In this document: one piece after another, positions 9,544 through 19,200 of the stretch
How positions within the stretch are numbered: the first letter of the stretch is position 1
Layout: every line of letters begins with the position of its first letter
Notes under the pieces: model-generated
What the model saw: the letters and a program-made list of their open reading frames with translations, nothing else
What the model was told of the DNA's origin: nothing
Databases searched by the model: none
Assembly: GCA_025361565.1 (NCBI GenBank)
Contig: JANYKN010000007.1
Coordinates: 62,001-126,000 of the forward strand
Source: Bacteroidota bacterium
GTDB lineage: Bacteria; Bacteroidota; Bacteroidia; Bacteroidales; NBLH01
DNA length: 64,000 bases
Reading direction: 5' to 3'
Made by a program: the position numbers and the translations under genes

Positions 9544-10866
9544 ATGACAAAATATTTATTCATTCTTATTTTAGTTTCAATTTTCACTTCTTCATGCAAA
9601 AAAGGTAATCAAGACCAGGATATTACTCCACCACAGGTAATTTCTACCCTACCAGCCGATGGACAAACCAATATTCCAATTACTTCTGAATTGACTGTTG
9701 AATATGATGAGTTTATCATATTGGCCGGCACCTACAATATCACAATAAATGGAATCAAAAGTCTGGCTACAGGCTCTGGCAAAAAAATTACAATTCAAGC
9801 TCTCCTAGCGGTTAACACAAATTATACGATAACAATTTCCAAAAATTCGGTAAAAGATACAAATGGAAATTTTGCCAGCGAATACAGCTTTTCATTTACT
9901 ACAACTCCAGGTGTGGTTTTCAATATTGCTTCAAATCTGGTAACTCCCAATCCATCTACACAAGTAGCAAATCTTTACAATTTCTTAAAAAATAATTTCG
10001 GAACCAATATCATTTCCGGAACCATGGCGGCCCACAGCACCAATATAAATGAAGCTACCTGGGTTTATAATCAAACCGGAAAATGGCCTGCTCTTACTTG
10101 TTTCGATTTTATTGATCATACCAATTTGAATCAAAATTGGATTGCATACCAAGCACCTTTTACTTTAGGAAGCGATTGGTGGAATAATAACGGAATTGTT
10201 GGCCTGATGTGGCATTGGCGAGATCCTTTAACAAAATCCGGAGCATTTTATACCGCTGAAACTACTTTTGACATTTCTAAAGTAACAGACCCTACATCAA
10301 ACGAATACAAAGCTATGATTGTAGATATTGATACCATTGCCGGTTATCTCCGGGAATTTAAAGATGCAAATATCCCAGTAATTTGGCGCCCACTGCACGA
10401 AGCCGCAGGTGGTTGGTTTTGGTGGGGAGCCAAAGGAGCTGCACCATGCAAAGCCCTGTGGCAAATCATGTTCGATAGATTGGTAAATTATCATGGATTA
10501 AATAATCTTATCTGGGTTTGGACAACAAATACCAGTTCCGATGCTTTAAATTGGTATCCCGGTGATGATTATGTGGATATTATTGGCATGGACATTTATC
10601 CGGGCGAAAATCAGCATGGTTCGCAATATGTCGAATTCAATAAAGTAAAAGAAATATTCAGTGGCAAAAAAATAATTACACTTTCTGAATGCGGATCTGC
10701 TCCTGATCCGGCATTGATGCTTCAATATGGCGACGCCTGGTCGTGGTTTATGCCCTGGAATGGAGATTTCACCGAAAGTGATAAACACAATGGCACCGAT
10801 TGGTGGATAAAATTCTTTGGTTATGATTATGTTATTACCAGGGATAAAATGCCTGATTTGAAATAA
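9544..10866 (+). CDS. GH26 endo-beta-1,4-mannanase, lipoprotein with Ig-like N-terminal domain
   Basis: This enzyme hydrolyses internal beta-1,4-mannosidic bonds. The 440-residue chain has a lipobox with Cys18 (TSSC), an Ig-like domain of the Big_5 type (about residues 28-120) and a GH26 barrel (about 135-440). Glu286 in RPLHEAAGGWFWWG is the expected acid/base and Glu382 in TLSECGSAP the expected nucleophile. Both lie in conserved GH26 contexts. Lipidation suggests display on the outer-membrane surface, where it would cut galactomannan before SusCD uptake. A second GH26 gene (12310) has a different signal peptide, implying division of labour between surface and periplasm. Confidence 0.93.
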   Translation: MTKYLFILILVSIFTSSCKKGNQDQDITPPQVISTLPADGQTNIPITSELTVEYDEFIILAGTYNITINGIKSLATGSGKKITIQALLAVNTNYTITISKNSVKDTNGNFASEYSFSFTTTPGVVFNIASNLVTPNPSTQVANLYNFLKNNFGTNIISGTMAAHSTNINEATWVYNQTGKWPALTCFDFIDHTNLNQNWIAYQAPFTLGSDWWNNNGIVGLMWHWRDPLTKSGAFYTAETTFDISKVTDPTSNEYKAMIVDIDTIAGYLREFKDANIPVIWRPLHEAAGGWFWWGAKGAAPCKALWQIMFDRLVNYHGLNNLIWVWTTNTSSDALNWYPGDDYVDIIGMDIYPGENQHGSQYVEFNKVKEIFSGKKIITLSECGSAPDPALMLQYGDAWSWFMPWNGDFTESDKHNGTDWWIKFFGYDYVITRDKMPDLK

Positions 10867-10888
10867 AACGATTAAAAAATATTTAATC

Positions 10889-12277
10889 ATGGATTCAAAA
10901 ATAAAAACAATCTGTATAATTTTTTGTTTACTGATACCAAATATATTGGCTGCCAATGTATCTGTTCCTGCCATTTTTGGCGATCACATGGTACTCCAAC
11001 AAAATGCTGAAATTAAATTATGGGGCTGGGGTAAACCGCGGGAAAAAATCATTATAACTACCTCCTGGAGCACCGATACATTGAGGACAGAACCGAATAA
11101 TCAGGCCAATTGGTCAATCACCTTAAAAACACCTTTGGCTGGAGGACCCTATTTTATTAGACTACAAGGATATAATACATTGCAAATCAACGATGTACTA
11201 ATTGGTGAAGTTTGGTTACTCGCAGGTCAATCCAATATGGAATGGAGTGCCCGCATGGGAATTGACAATGCCGATGAAGCTGTTAAAAATGCAACTCAAA
11301 ATCAAATAAGGTTTTTTTCCGTAACACATAGAACCGCAGACTTTCCTAATTATGACATTGACGGAAGCTGGATAGTTTGCAGTCCCCAGACTATGATTGA
11401 CTTTAGCGCACTTGGGTATTTCTTTGCGCAAAAGTTAAACGGAAAATTAAATGTGCCGGTTGGGCTAATTAATACCAGTTGGGGCGGAACCCCAATCGAA
11501 GTTTGGATTCCTGAAAAAGGAATATTAAGTAATCAAAGATTGCTTGAAGCATCAAAAAAAATTACACAAATGGCTTGGGGGCCGCGTGAACCGGGGCGTG
11601 CATATAATGCCATGATTGCTCCAATGATGCCATTTAAGATTGCAGGTGTTTTATGGTATCAGGGCGAAACCAATACAGCAAACCCGGAAGCTTACACAGA
11701 AATGCTGCAAACATTAATCAATAGCTGGCGTGAAGGATTTAAAACGGATTTCCCTTTTTATTTTGCACAAATTGCACCTTATTATGATTATAGTCCAAAT
11801 GCAGGCGTAAAAGTAAGGGAAGCACAACGTCGTGTACTTTCTGTACCAAAAACAGGAATGATTGTCGTATCTGATATTGGCGACACTTCAAATATTCACC
11901 CACGTAAAAAACTTGAGGCCGGTTATCGGTTTGCTGATTTGGCGCTTAACCAATGTTATGGCTTTAAAGAATTTCCAGTTTCAGGGCCATTGTTTTCGGG
12001 ATTCAATATTGATGGACAAAAAGTAATTGTTGATTTTAAATACAATGAAGGAATGTATGTAAAAGGAGGAATATTGAACCTGTTTGAGCTGGCCGGTACA
12101 GACGGAATATGGTATCCTGCCAAAGCAATAATCAAAAACAATCAAGTAATTGTAAGTGCTTCAAAAGTGAAAAAGCCTGTGGATGTTCGATTTGCCTGGG
12201 GTAATACTGCTACTCCAAATTTGTTTAATTCCAACAATTTGCCGGCTTCATGCTTTAATTCGCAAAAAATATACTAA
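10889..12277 (+). CDS. SGNH-hydrolase-type carbohydrate esterase (sialate O-acetylesterase/SASA-like family)
   Basis: This 462-residue secreted esterase (signal peptide ending near LAANVS) has the family motif GQSNMEW, with Ser115 as the expected nucleophile. Family blocks WGGTPIEVW and WYQGETN follow, and a downstream DIGDTSNIHP segment supplies a candidate catalytic His. Members are often annotated as sialate O-acetylesterase, but many in polysaccharide loci remove acetyl groups from plant glycans. Between two mannanase genes, deacetylation of acetylated mannan is the likely role; the substrate is inferred. The gene starts 22 bases after the first GH26 gene. Confidence 0.85.
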   Translation: MDSKIKTICIIFCLLIPNILAANVSVPAIFGDHMVLQQNAEIKLWGWGKPREKIIITTSWSTDTLRTEPNNQANWSITLKTPLAGGPYFIRLQGYNTLQINDVLIGEVWLLAGQSNMEWSARMGIDNADEAVKNATQNQIRFFSVTHRTADFPNYDIDGSWIVCSPQTMIDFSALGYFFAQKLNGKLNVPVGLINTSWGGTPIEVWIPEKGILSNQRLLEASKKITQMAWGPREPGRAYNAMIAPMMPFKIAGVLWYQGETNTANPEAYTEMLQTLINSWREGFKTDFPFYFAQIAPYYDYSPNAGVKVREAQRRVLSVPKTGMIVVSDIGDTSNIHPRKKLEAGYRFADLALNQCYGFKEFPVSGPLFSGFNIDGQKVIVDFKYNEGMYVKGGILNLFELAGTDGIWYPAKAIIKNNQVIVSASKVKKPVDVRFAWGNTATPNLFNSNNLPASCFNSQKIY

Positions 12278-12309
12278 GAACAATAAAATATCAACCATTC
12301 ATTCATATT

Positions 12310-13518
12310 ATGAAAACAATAAAACCAAGGCAATTTTTCATTGTCTTTTTATTGATTTGTTCCGTTGGTTCTAATGTTTCAGGGCAATTCCAAAACAATA
12401 TAGAACAAGTAAACTCTAAAGACACTATTAAATCATTGCCCTTGAGGAATTCAGATGCAGAAAAGCTGTTAGAAAATCTGAAAAAATTATCCGAAACCGG
12501 AAAAATAATGTTTGGCATGGCTAATCCAACTACTCTTGGGTATTCAAGCGGTCCAAAAAATAGCGATATCAATAACTCCGATTGCAAAGACATAACCGGC
12601 TCACATCCTGCATTTCACGAAAGTGATTTTATGTGGTATTCGGATCGTTCTTTTATGAAAACAGATATAGAAGCCATGCGAAAAGCCTACCAACGAGGAG
12701 CCGTTTGCGGTTATTGCTGGCACAACCGAGGCCAAAACAGTGATGAATTTTATGCAAAAAAGAATGGTAAATTTACCAAAGACAAAGATTTGGTAAAACA
12801 AATTGTTGCTTCCAATAACCGAAAAACCAATAAAGCCTTAGATTGGTATCTCACAAAATTGGATAAAGAAGTAATTCCTGTTTTTAACGAATTGGAGTTT
12901 CCTCTAATATTCAGGCCTTTCCACGAAATGAACGGTGACTGGTTTTGGTGGGGAACTGATAATTGTACCGCAAAAGAATATCAAAAAATATTCAGGCTTA
13001 CGGTTGATTATTTACGTGCACAAAATGTAAAAAATCTGCTCTACGCCTGGTCTGTGAACGTGGATGCTACATTTAAATTTTATCCTGGCGATGATTATGT
13101 TGATATTCTGGGATTGGATTCTTATGAACCGGGAATTTCGAAATGGAATCCGACCAGAAAGTTTTTAAAAGCACTGCAACATTTGACAGATTATGCTGCA
13201 TCACACAACAAAGTGGCGGCATTGACCGAAACCGGATGCCGCAAAGAAAACGACCAATTCCGATATGTTGATCAGTACCCCGATTATTGGACCAAATATG
13301 TATTAAATCCAATTCTAAGCGACTCCAAAGCCAAGCGAATAGTTTGGATAATGAGTTGGTATAACAGCGACTGGAACAATGATTTAAGCGGGCAATATTA
13401 TATTCCATACAAAGGAATGAACCGCCCAAATGGACAACAAGGTATTGATGATTTTTTGAAGTTCTACAATGCCCCAGAAACCTTGTTTGAAAATGATTTG
13501 CCGGATATGTATCATTAA
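12310..13518 (+). CDS. GH26 beta-mannanase / mannobiohydrolase-like enzyme, secreted
   Basis: A 402-residue GH26 enzyme with a type I signal peptide (cut near VSGQ) instead of a lipobox, so it is probably periplasmic. Glu206 in RPFHEMNGDWFWWG is the expected acid/base and Glu307 in LTETGC the expected nucleophile. There is no accessory domain. In Bacteroidota the periplasmic GH26 of such loci often releases mannobiose, which would feed the downstream epimerase; exo activity cannot be read from the sequence. Intergenic spacing on both sides is short (32 and 61 bases), consistent with one operon. Confidence 0.92.
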   Translation: MKTIKPRQFFIVFLLICSVGSNVSGQFQNNIEQVNSKDTIKSLPLRNSDAEKLLENLKKLSETGKIMFGMANPTTLGYSSGPKNSDINNSDCKDITGSHPAFHESDFMWYSDRSFMKTDIEAMRKAYQRGAVCGYCWHNRGQNSDEFYAKKNGKFTKDKDLVKQIVASNNRKTNKALDWYLTKLDKEVIPVFNELEFPLIFRPFHEMNGDWFWWGTDNCTAKEYQKIFRLTVDYLRAQNVKNLLYAWSVNVDATFKFYPGDDYVDILGLDSYEPGISKWNPTRKFLKALQHLTDYAASHNKVAALTETGCRKENDQFRYVDQYPDYWTKYVLNPILSDSKAKRIVWIMSWYNSDWNNDLSGQYYIPYKGMNRPNGQQGIDDFLKFYNAPETLFENDLPDMYH

Positions 13519-13579
13519 CAATGAGAATTTTTAATTTTTAAAAACAAAAAAAGATATTTTTCAAATCAACACAAGATCC

Positions 13580-14812
13580 ATGACTTACAGTAATAATAAG
13601 CTGAAAAACAATACCGAATTTAAAAATCTAAAAGACGAAATGGCCATTGAATTGGATGCCATTCTAAATTATTGGATAAATAGAACTGTTGACAATGAAA
13701 ACGGTGGATTCTATGGTAGAATTGACGGACAAAACCAATTGAATGCAAAATCCGGAAAAGGTGCTGTATTAAATGCCAGGATTTTATGGACTTTTTCATC
13801 TGCTTACCGGATATTAAAAGAACCGGAATATCTTGAAATGGCAACCCGTGCCAAGGATTACATGATTAATCATTTTATAGACAAAGAATATGGAGGTATA
13901 TATTGGCTGCTCGACTATAAAGGAAATCCTTTAGAAACCAAAAAGCAGATTTATGCCCAGTCTTTTGCTATTTATGGCCTGTCGGAATATTACAAAGTCA
14001 CCAAAGATAAACAAGCGCTTGATTGCGCCATTAAATTATTTGAATTAATAGAAAAATATAGCTTTGATAATGAGTGTGGTGGTTATTTCGAAGCTTATTC
14101 AAAAGAATGGAAACTACTTGAAGATCTGAGGTTAAGTAAAAAGGATGCCAACGAAAAAAAAACGATGAATACACATCTTCATGTGATGGAAGGCTATGCT
14201 AATTTATACCGTGTTTGGCCTGATGAGCGCTTAAAGGCTCAGTTAACCAAACTCATTCACACATTTACTGATAAAATTATTGATACTCAAACTTTTAGCT
14301 TCAAACTTTTTTTTAATGAGAATTGGGAGTGCAAATCAAATATCACCTCTTTTGGTCACGATATTGAAGGAAGCTGGCTACTATTAGAAGCTGCCGAAGT
14401 ACTTGATAATCATGATTTAATTAAAAAAATAAAAGATATTGCGGTGAAAATGGCAACGCAGGTTGCAAATAACGGATTGGATACTGATGGTGGATTGGTT
14501 AATGAAAAAAAAGACGGTCATATAGACTATGACAAACATTGGTGGCCTCAAGCTGAGGCAATTGTTGGATTTGTAAATGCATGGACAATTTCGGGAGATG
14601 AAAGATTTTTGAAAAAAGCCATGGCAGTTTGGAATTTTGTAACGCATAAAATAATTGACACTAAAAATGGAGAATGGTATTTCCGGGTAAACCGCGAAGG
14701 TATTCCTTATCTTGATGAAGACAAGGTTGGCCCTTGGAAATGTCCTTACCACAATAGTCGTGCTTGTATTGAAATCATTGAAAGATATCAGAAGAATCAA
14801 GAAATTCAATAA
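13580..14812 (+). CDS. Mannobiose / cellobiose 2-epimerase (AGE family)
   Basis: This protein converts the reducing-end sugar of beta-1,4-linked disaccharides between glucose and mannose. The 410-residue chain has no signal peptide, so it acts in the cytoplasm. It shows the (alpha/alpha)6-barrel signatures of the family: NENGGFYGRIDG near the N-terminus, THLHVMEGYANLYR, GHDIEGSWLL and KHWWPQAEA, which hold the catalytic and substrate-binding His residues. Mannobiose becomes mannosyl-glucose, which the GH130 enzyme at the start of the window would phosphorolyse. A later in-frame ATG exists near residue 20, but the first gives the usual family length. Confidence 0.93.
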   Translation: MTYSNNKLKNNTEFKNLKDEMAIELDAILNYWINRTVDNENGGFYGRIDGQNQLNAKSGKGAVLNARILWTFSSAYRILKEPEYLEMATRAKDYMINHFIDKEYGGIYWLLDYKGNPLETKKQIYAQSFAIYGLSEYYKVTKDKQALDCAIKLFELIEKYSFDNECGGYFEAYSKEWKLLEDLRLSKKDANEKKTMNTHLHVMEGYANLYRVWPDERLKAQLTKLIHTFTDKIIDTQTFSFKLFFNENWECKSNITSFGHDIEGSWLLLEAAEVLDNHDLIKKIKDIAVKMATQVANNGLDTDGGLVNEKKDGHIDYDKHWWPQAEAIVGFVNAWTISGDERFLKKAMAVWNFVTHKIIDTKNGEWYFRVNREGIPYLDEDKVGPWKCPYHNSRACIEIIERYQKNQEIQ

Positions 14813-14853
14813 AACAATTCTATCTAAATTATAATGCTACAAAATACAATCCA

Positions 14854-16059
14854 ATGAAAAAATCAATCTTAATCCTAAGTTTTTTAATCGCTTCCAATCT
14901 GCTTTTTGCTCAGAAATTTGAAAATTTAGCGCTCACTCCACCAATGGGTTGGAACAGTTGGAACACTTTTGGAACAGCCATCAATGAGCAATTAATAAAA
15001 GACATTGCTGATGCATTTGTAAAATATGGCCTAAAAGAGGCCGGGTATGAATACATAGTTTTGGACGATGGCTGGATGGCCAAAGAAAGGGATAAAAACG
15101 GAAATTTGTTGGCAGATCCTATCAAATTCCCGAACGGAATGAAGGCTTTGGCAGATTATATTCACCAAAGGGGTTTAAAATTTGGGCTTTACAACTGTGC
15201 AGGATCAAGCACTTGCGGTGGATATCCGGGAAGCAGGGGCCATGAATATCAGGATGCTTTGTCTTATGCCTCCTGGGATGTAGATTTTCTGAAATACGAC
15301 TGGTGCAACACCACTAAATTAAACGCCGAAGGTGCTTATACCACCATGCGCGATGCACTCAAAAATGCTGGTAGGCCAATTGTTTTCAGTATTTGCGAAT
15401 GGGGCGATAATGAGCCATGGAAGTGGGCCAAAGATGTTGGACATTTATGGAGGGTAAGCGGCGATATTATTAATTGTTGGGATTGTGAGATAGGGCACGG
15501 TTCATGGTCTTCGTGGGGTGTTTGGAAAATCATCAATATGCGCAGTAATATCAGAAAATATGCAGGGCCCGGTCATTGGAACGATTTGGATATGATGGAA
15601 GTAGGTAACGGAATGACCGCAAACGAGGACAGAAGCCACTTTGCAATGTGGTGTATGCTTGCCTCGCCCCTGATCATGGGCAATGATTTGAGAAGTACTT
15701 CAATTGAAACTTTTAAAACATTAACAAACAAAGAAGTTATATCTGTCAACCAGGATAAATTAGGAATACAGGGCTTTAGGCTATCGAATATCGACAATCT
15801 GGAAATTTGGATAAAACCGTTGTCCAACGATGAATGGGCAATCTCTTTTGTAAATATGAAAAATGAGCCGCACAAATTAAATTTTAATTGGAACGATTAC
15901 GAAATTGGTGATGATCTTAACAATTTTAGGATGGACACAAAAAAGGAAACCTATAAAATCAAGGACTTATTTAACCATACCAACTTGGGAACAACAAAAA
16001 ATCCACTGCAAACAACAATTGGTATACATGATGTTTTAATGATTAAGCTTTGCAAATAA
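14854..16059 (+). CDS. GH27 alpha-galactosidase
   Basis: This enzyme removes alpha-1,6-galactosyl branches from galactomannan or its oligosaccharides. The 401-residue chain has a signal peptide ending near LLFAQ and the GH27 signatures LTPPMGWNSWNTFG, LDDGWM and FLKYDWCN. Asp149 in KYDWC is the expected nucleophile and Asp204 in RVSGDII the expected acid/base. A short C-terminal beta domain completes the fold. It is the last gene of the mannan locus; a bidirectional hairpin follows, then a convergent gene. It supports galactomannan, rather than plain mannan, as the target. Confidence 0.95.
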   Translation: MKKSILILSFLIASNLLFAQKFENLALTPPMGWNSWNTFGTAINEQLIKDIADAFVKYGLKEAGYEYIVLDDGWMAKERDKNGNLLADPIKFPNGMKALADYIHQRGLKFGLYNCAGSSTCGGYPGSRGHEYQDALSYASWDVDFLKYDWCNTTKLNAEGAYTTMRDALKNAGRPIVFSICEWGDNEPWKWAKDVGHLWRVSGDIINCWDCEIGHGSWSSWGVWKIINMRSNIRKYAGPGHWNDLDMMEVGNGMTANEDRSHFAMWCMLASPLIMGNDLRSTSIETFKTLTNKEVISVNQDKLGIQGFRLSNIDNLEIWIKPLSNDEWAISFVNMKNEPHKLNFNWNDYEIGDDLNNFRMDTKKETYKIKDLFNHTNLGTTKNPLQTTIGIHDVLMIKLCK

Positions 16060-16121
16060 TTGTAATTTTTATTCACGCTTGGAGGCTTTGAACTTTTTCT
16101 ATTATTCAATAAATGGCAACA

Positions 16122-16150
16122 AACCTCAAGGTTTTAAAAACCTTGGGGTT
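16122..16150. terminator. Bidirectional terminator between convergent genes
   Basis: AACCTCAAGGTTTT (16122-16135) and AAAACCTTGGGGTT (16137-16150) pair almost perfectly with one G-T pair. It lies between the end of the mannan locus and the converging RHS-like gene. Confidence 0.6.
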
Positions 16151-16209
16151 TATCCATAACTTATATTCTTACCTCGATTAAAAAAAATCAAGGAACTTGC
16201 ATAGTTTAT

Positions 16210-19200
16210 TTATTGCCCATATAAAACAGTAGTTGTTATTGAACCCCAGGGTGATGCCTGACCTCCAACCCAAATGCGTACTTGTATTGTTACTACAACT
16301 GGATTAGTAGTTGGCGGGTTTTTAAAAACTACTGGCACATATGATCCATAAATATTATATGATATCCAATCACTTGTTCCATCCGGCATTTTTATTTCAA
16401 CTGAATCTGCATCTCCAGCATTACTAATGTAGTAAGGAACTGAAACACCTGCTGCGGAAGAGGTAACTTGTGAAGGCCCTGTAATTTCTGGAGCTATGAG
16501 ATAAATGCTCACGGTAATACTCATTGTTCTATTTATCGATTGACCAGTTTTAGTATCAGTTACAGTACAAGCTACTTCATAGTTACCATGTGCACTTAAG
16601 TTAATATTAAAAATTGGGGCTGTATAATTCGTAAATGATACACCGTTTTCCATTAATTCCCACTTATACGTATATGATCCCGATCCACTGGTAATATTGG
16701 CATTGAAAGTGGCATTATCGCCCATTTTATAGGTGGTTGCACCACTGATTCCGGTAAAACCCAAATCAGAGAATGTACCTGTTTCAGCAGGTTTATAATG
16801 GTATTCATAGCTTTTCAAAATTTCTTTATTTTGGTTGCCAAGTGTTTTTAAACGCCCCAAACCATCATAATCATAATAAGTTGTTTTACCTGAAGCATCC
16901 GTTTGTGAAGTCATTCCCACCAAAGGATTATAAGTATAAGAGGTAATGATTGCATCAGCCATTAATGTAGTTCCTCTTAAATCATTAAAAACTTTTAGCA
17001 AATCAGTTTCATCATCATCGCCAATGCTTTTGGATTCAATATCATTGTTAGATGAACCAATACTTCCAAGCGTATTTATTACATTATCGTAGGTTGAGTT
17101 TTCAATTTTTGCCACCGGATAAGTTTGTTTATATGCCCATACGAAAGCCACATTGATACCATTTTCCTGGTGATATTGCAACAAGTTGCCCTTGTTATCG
17201 TATTGGTCGAAATGGCCTTTGGGTTTAACTTTAGAGTCCAGAACCATGCTTGATGTTGCTGGTTGAAAATTCGCAATTGCCAATGGTTCATTGGTTTCAA
17301 GTGTATAACTTGTTACAGGTAATACCATATTTCCTGCATTAATGAAATAACTGGTGATTGATGAACCAATAATTTGATCATTCTTATAATTTGTTACTTC
17401 AATCGGGATAAGCATATTATTCTCATGCATCATTTGAATTGGAAGGTTTTGTGTAAATTCATCTGTGTATCGGAACTTCGTTTTCAATTCATCGCTAATT
17501 TTAGTGCCTGTTGAATTAACAGAAAATGCTTTTTCTTCAATAGGTTTTAAAATTGTACTGTGAGCCTGGTATTCTTTTACATTGGTTATTGCCTTACTTT
17601 CATTGCCAGGGTAGTTCATATCAAATGTCTTTTCTGTGGTAGAAGTTAAAGATACAGAAGTTGAGCGATGGATAGATAGATAGGCTACTTGACGCACCAT
17701 GTCATATGGATCCCATTTATTCCAACAATCACCCAAAAAACACTTATCGCCTTTAACATAATAAAATCCGTAATTATAGCTTAATCCATTTAATCCTGTT
17801 ACATTCGAATATTCAGATAATTTATAATCATTTTTAGTTTCGCTAATTTTACCAGTCGCAGAATAGACAGTTTGTTTTTTCATAAGTCCTCTGATATTAT
17901 CAATTGAAGAAAAATTTTTATAATCTCCAGTGGTGAAATTATTAGTTAAAGTGGGTGAAATCTCAAAAAATCGTTTGTTATCTCCACTGATAGTTTCTTG
18001 AAAATCCACACATTTTGCATTAAAGCCAGTTAATATAGGATATGCATAGGACTTACCATATTTGTTGCCCGCATTTAATCCTACTATATCAATGTCGTCA
18101 AGTGTTGTAAATTCATACTGTTCATATCCATTACTCGAATTACAATTTTGTTCGGAAATATCCGAACAATTCTCAACTGTAACCACTTTATATCCAACAG
18201 GTGAGCCTTTTGTAAAATCGGTTTCATCTAATTCATAACTTGTTCTTATAATCTTTTTATAGATCATCAAATTTTCAGGATCATAGAAGTCAATATCTCT
18301 ATGATATCTCCAAAGCGCTTTATATCCAATAACAGGATAGGTGATTTTTTTGGCGTACGAATTAATCCCATCACTCTGAGTAATTTTTGCAACTCTTTTC
18401 GAACCAAAAATAATTTCACTGCCCTCTTTTGTATCCTCATATTCATATTGAACGTATCCACCTGTTGGAAGGAATATCTTTTGCAATTGGCCATACGAAG
18501 TACCTATAGGCTTGGACAATCCGTCTGCTACCTGGTAATTATAACTTTCTACCATTTTACAAAAAATTTGGCTAGGATCAATATTTTCAGCTATGCTGTA
18601 ATTAAAGACCCCACTCCAAACTGATGTACGCCTAATAATACTTTCTGGAGATTTATAGGTAAAAACATATGGTTGAATTGAAGTTTGATTAGAACTCTCC
18701 TGCAATCTTTCCAGAAAGAAACGTTCATAATTATATTCTTTTAAGCCTTCAAATACATAGTGTGTATACAAATCCTGATGCGAAAGATTAACTATTATAT
18801 CAAAATAATTTTTGGCTAGATTAGCAGGAACAAAACCGGAGCCGGTCTTTAGAATCTTAGCATCCCGAAATGCCATGAATTCCATTAATGAAAAAGGATC
18901 GGCTGCTGCACCTGATGGATTTGCCGAATTCGAAATAACTTTTTTATATTGCAATATAAAACTTTTTATTTCCTTATTATTCATATCTTTAAGCACAACT
19001 TTACTTATCCTGCATGTGCCAGGTATCGTGCTTGAAGCATCATGAACAAATTGCACATAATTGTTGTTTGAAGTCTTTATTTTGCTAATTATTTTTGACT
19101 TAATTTCCACTTTAGTTTGATGCAAAAAATACCTTAAAGGATAAGATACAACGCCTTGTTCACCAGATACTAAGCAAGGTAAATCTTCATTAGTAGAAGG

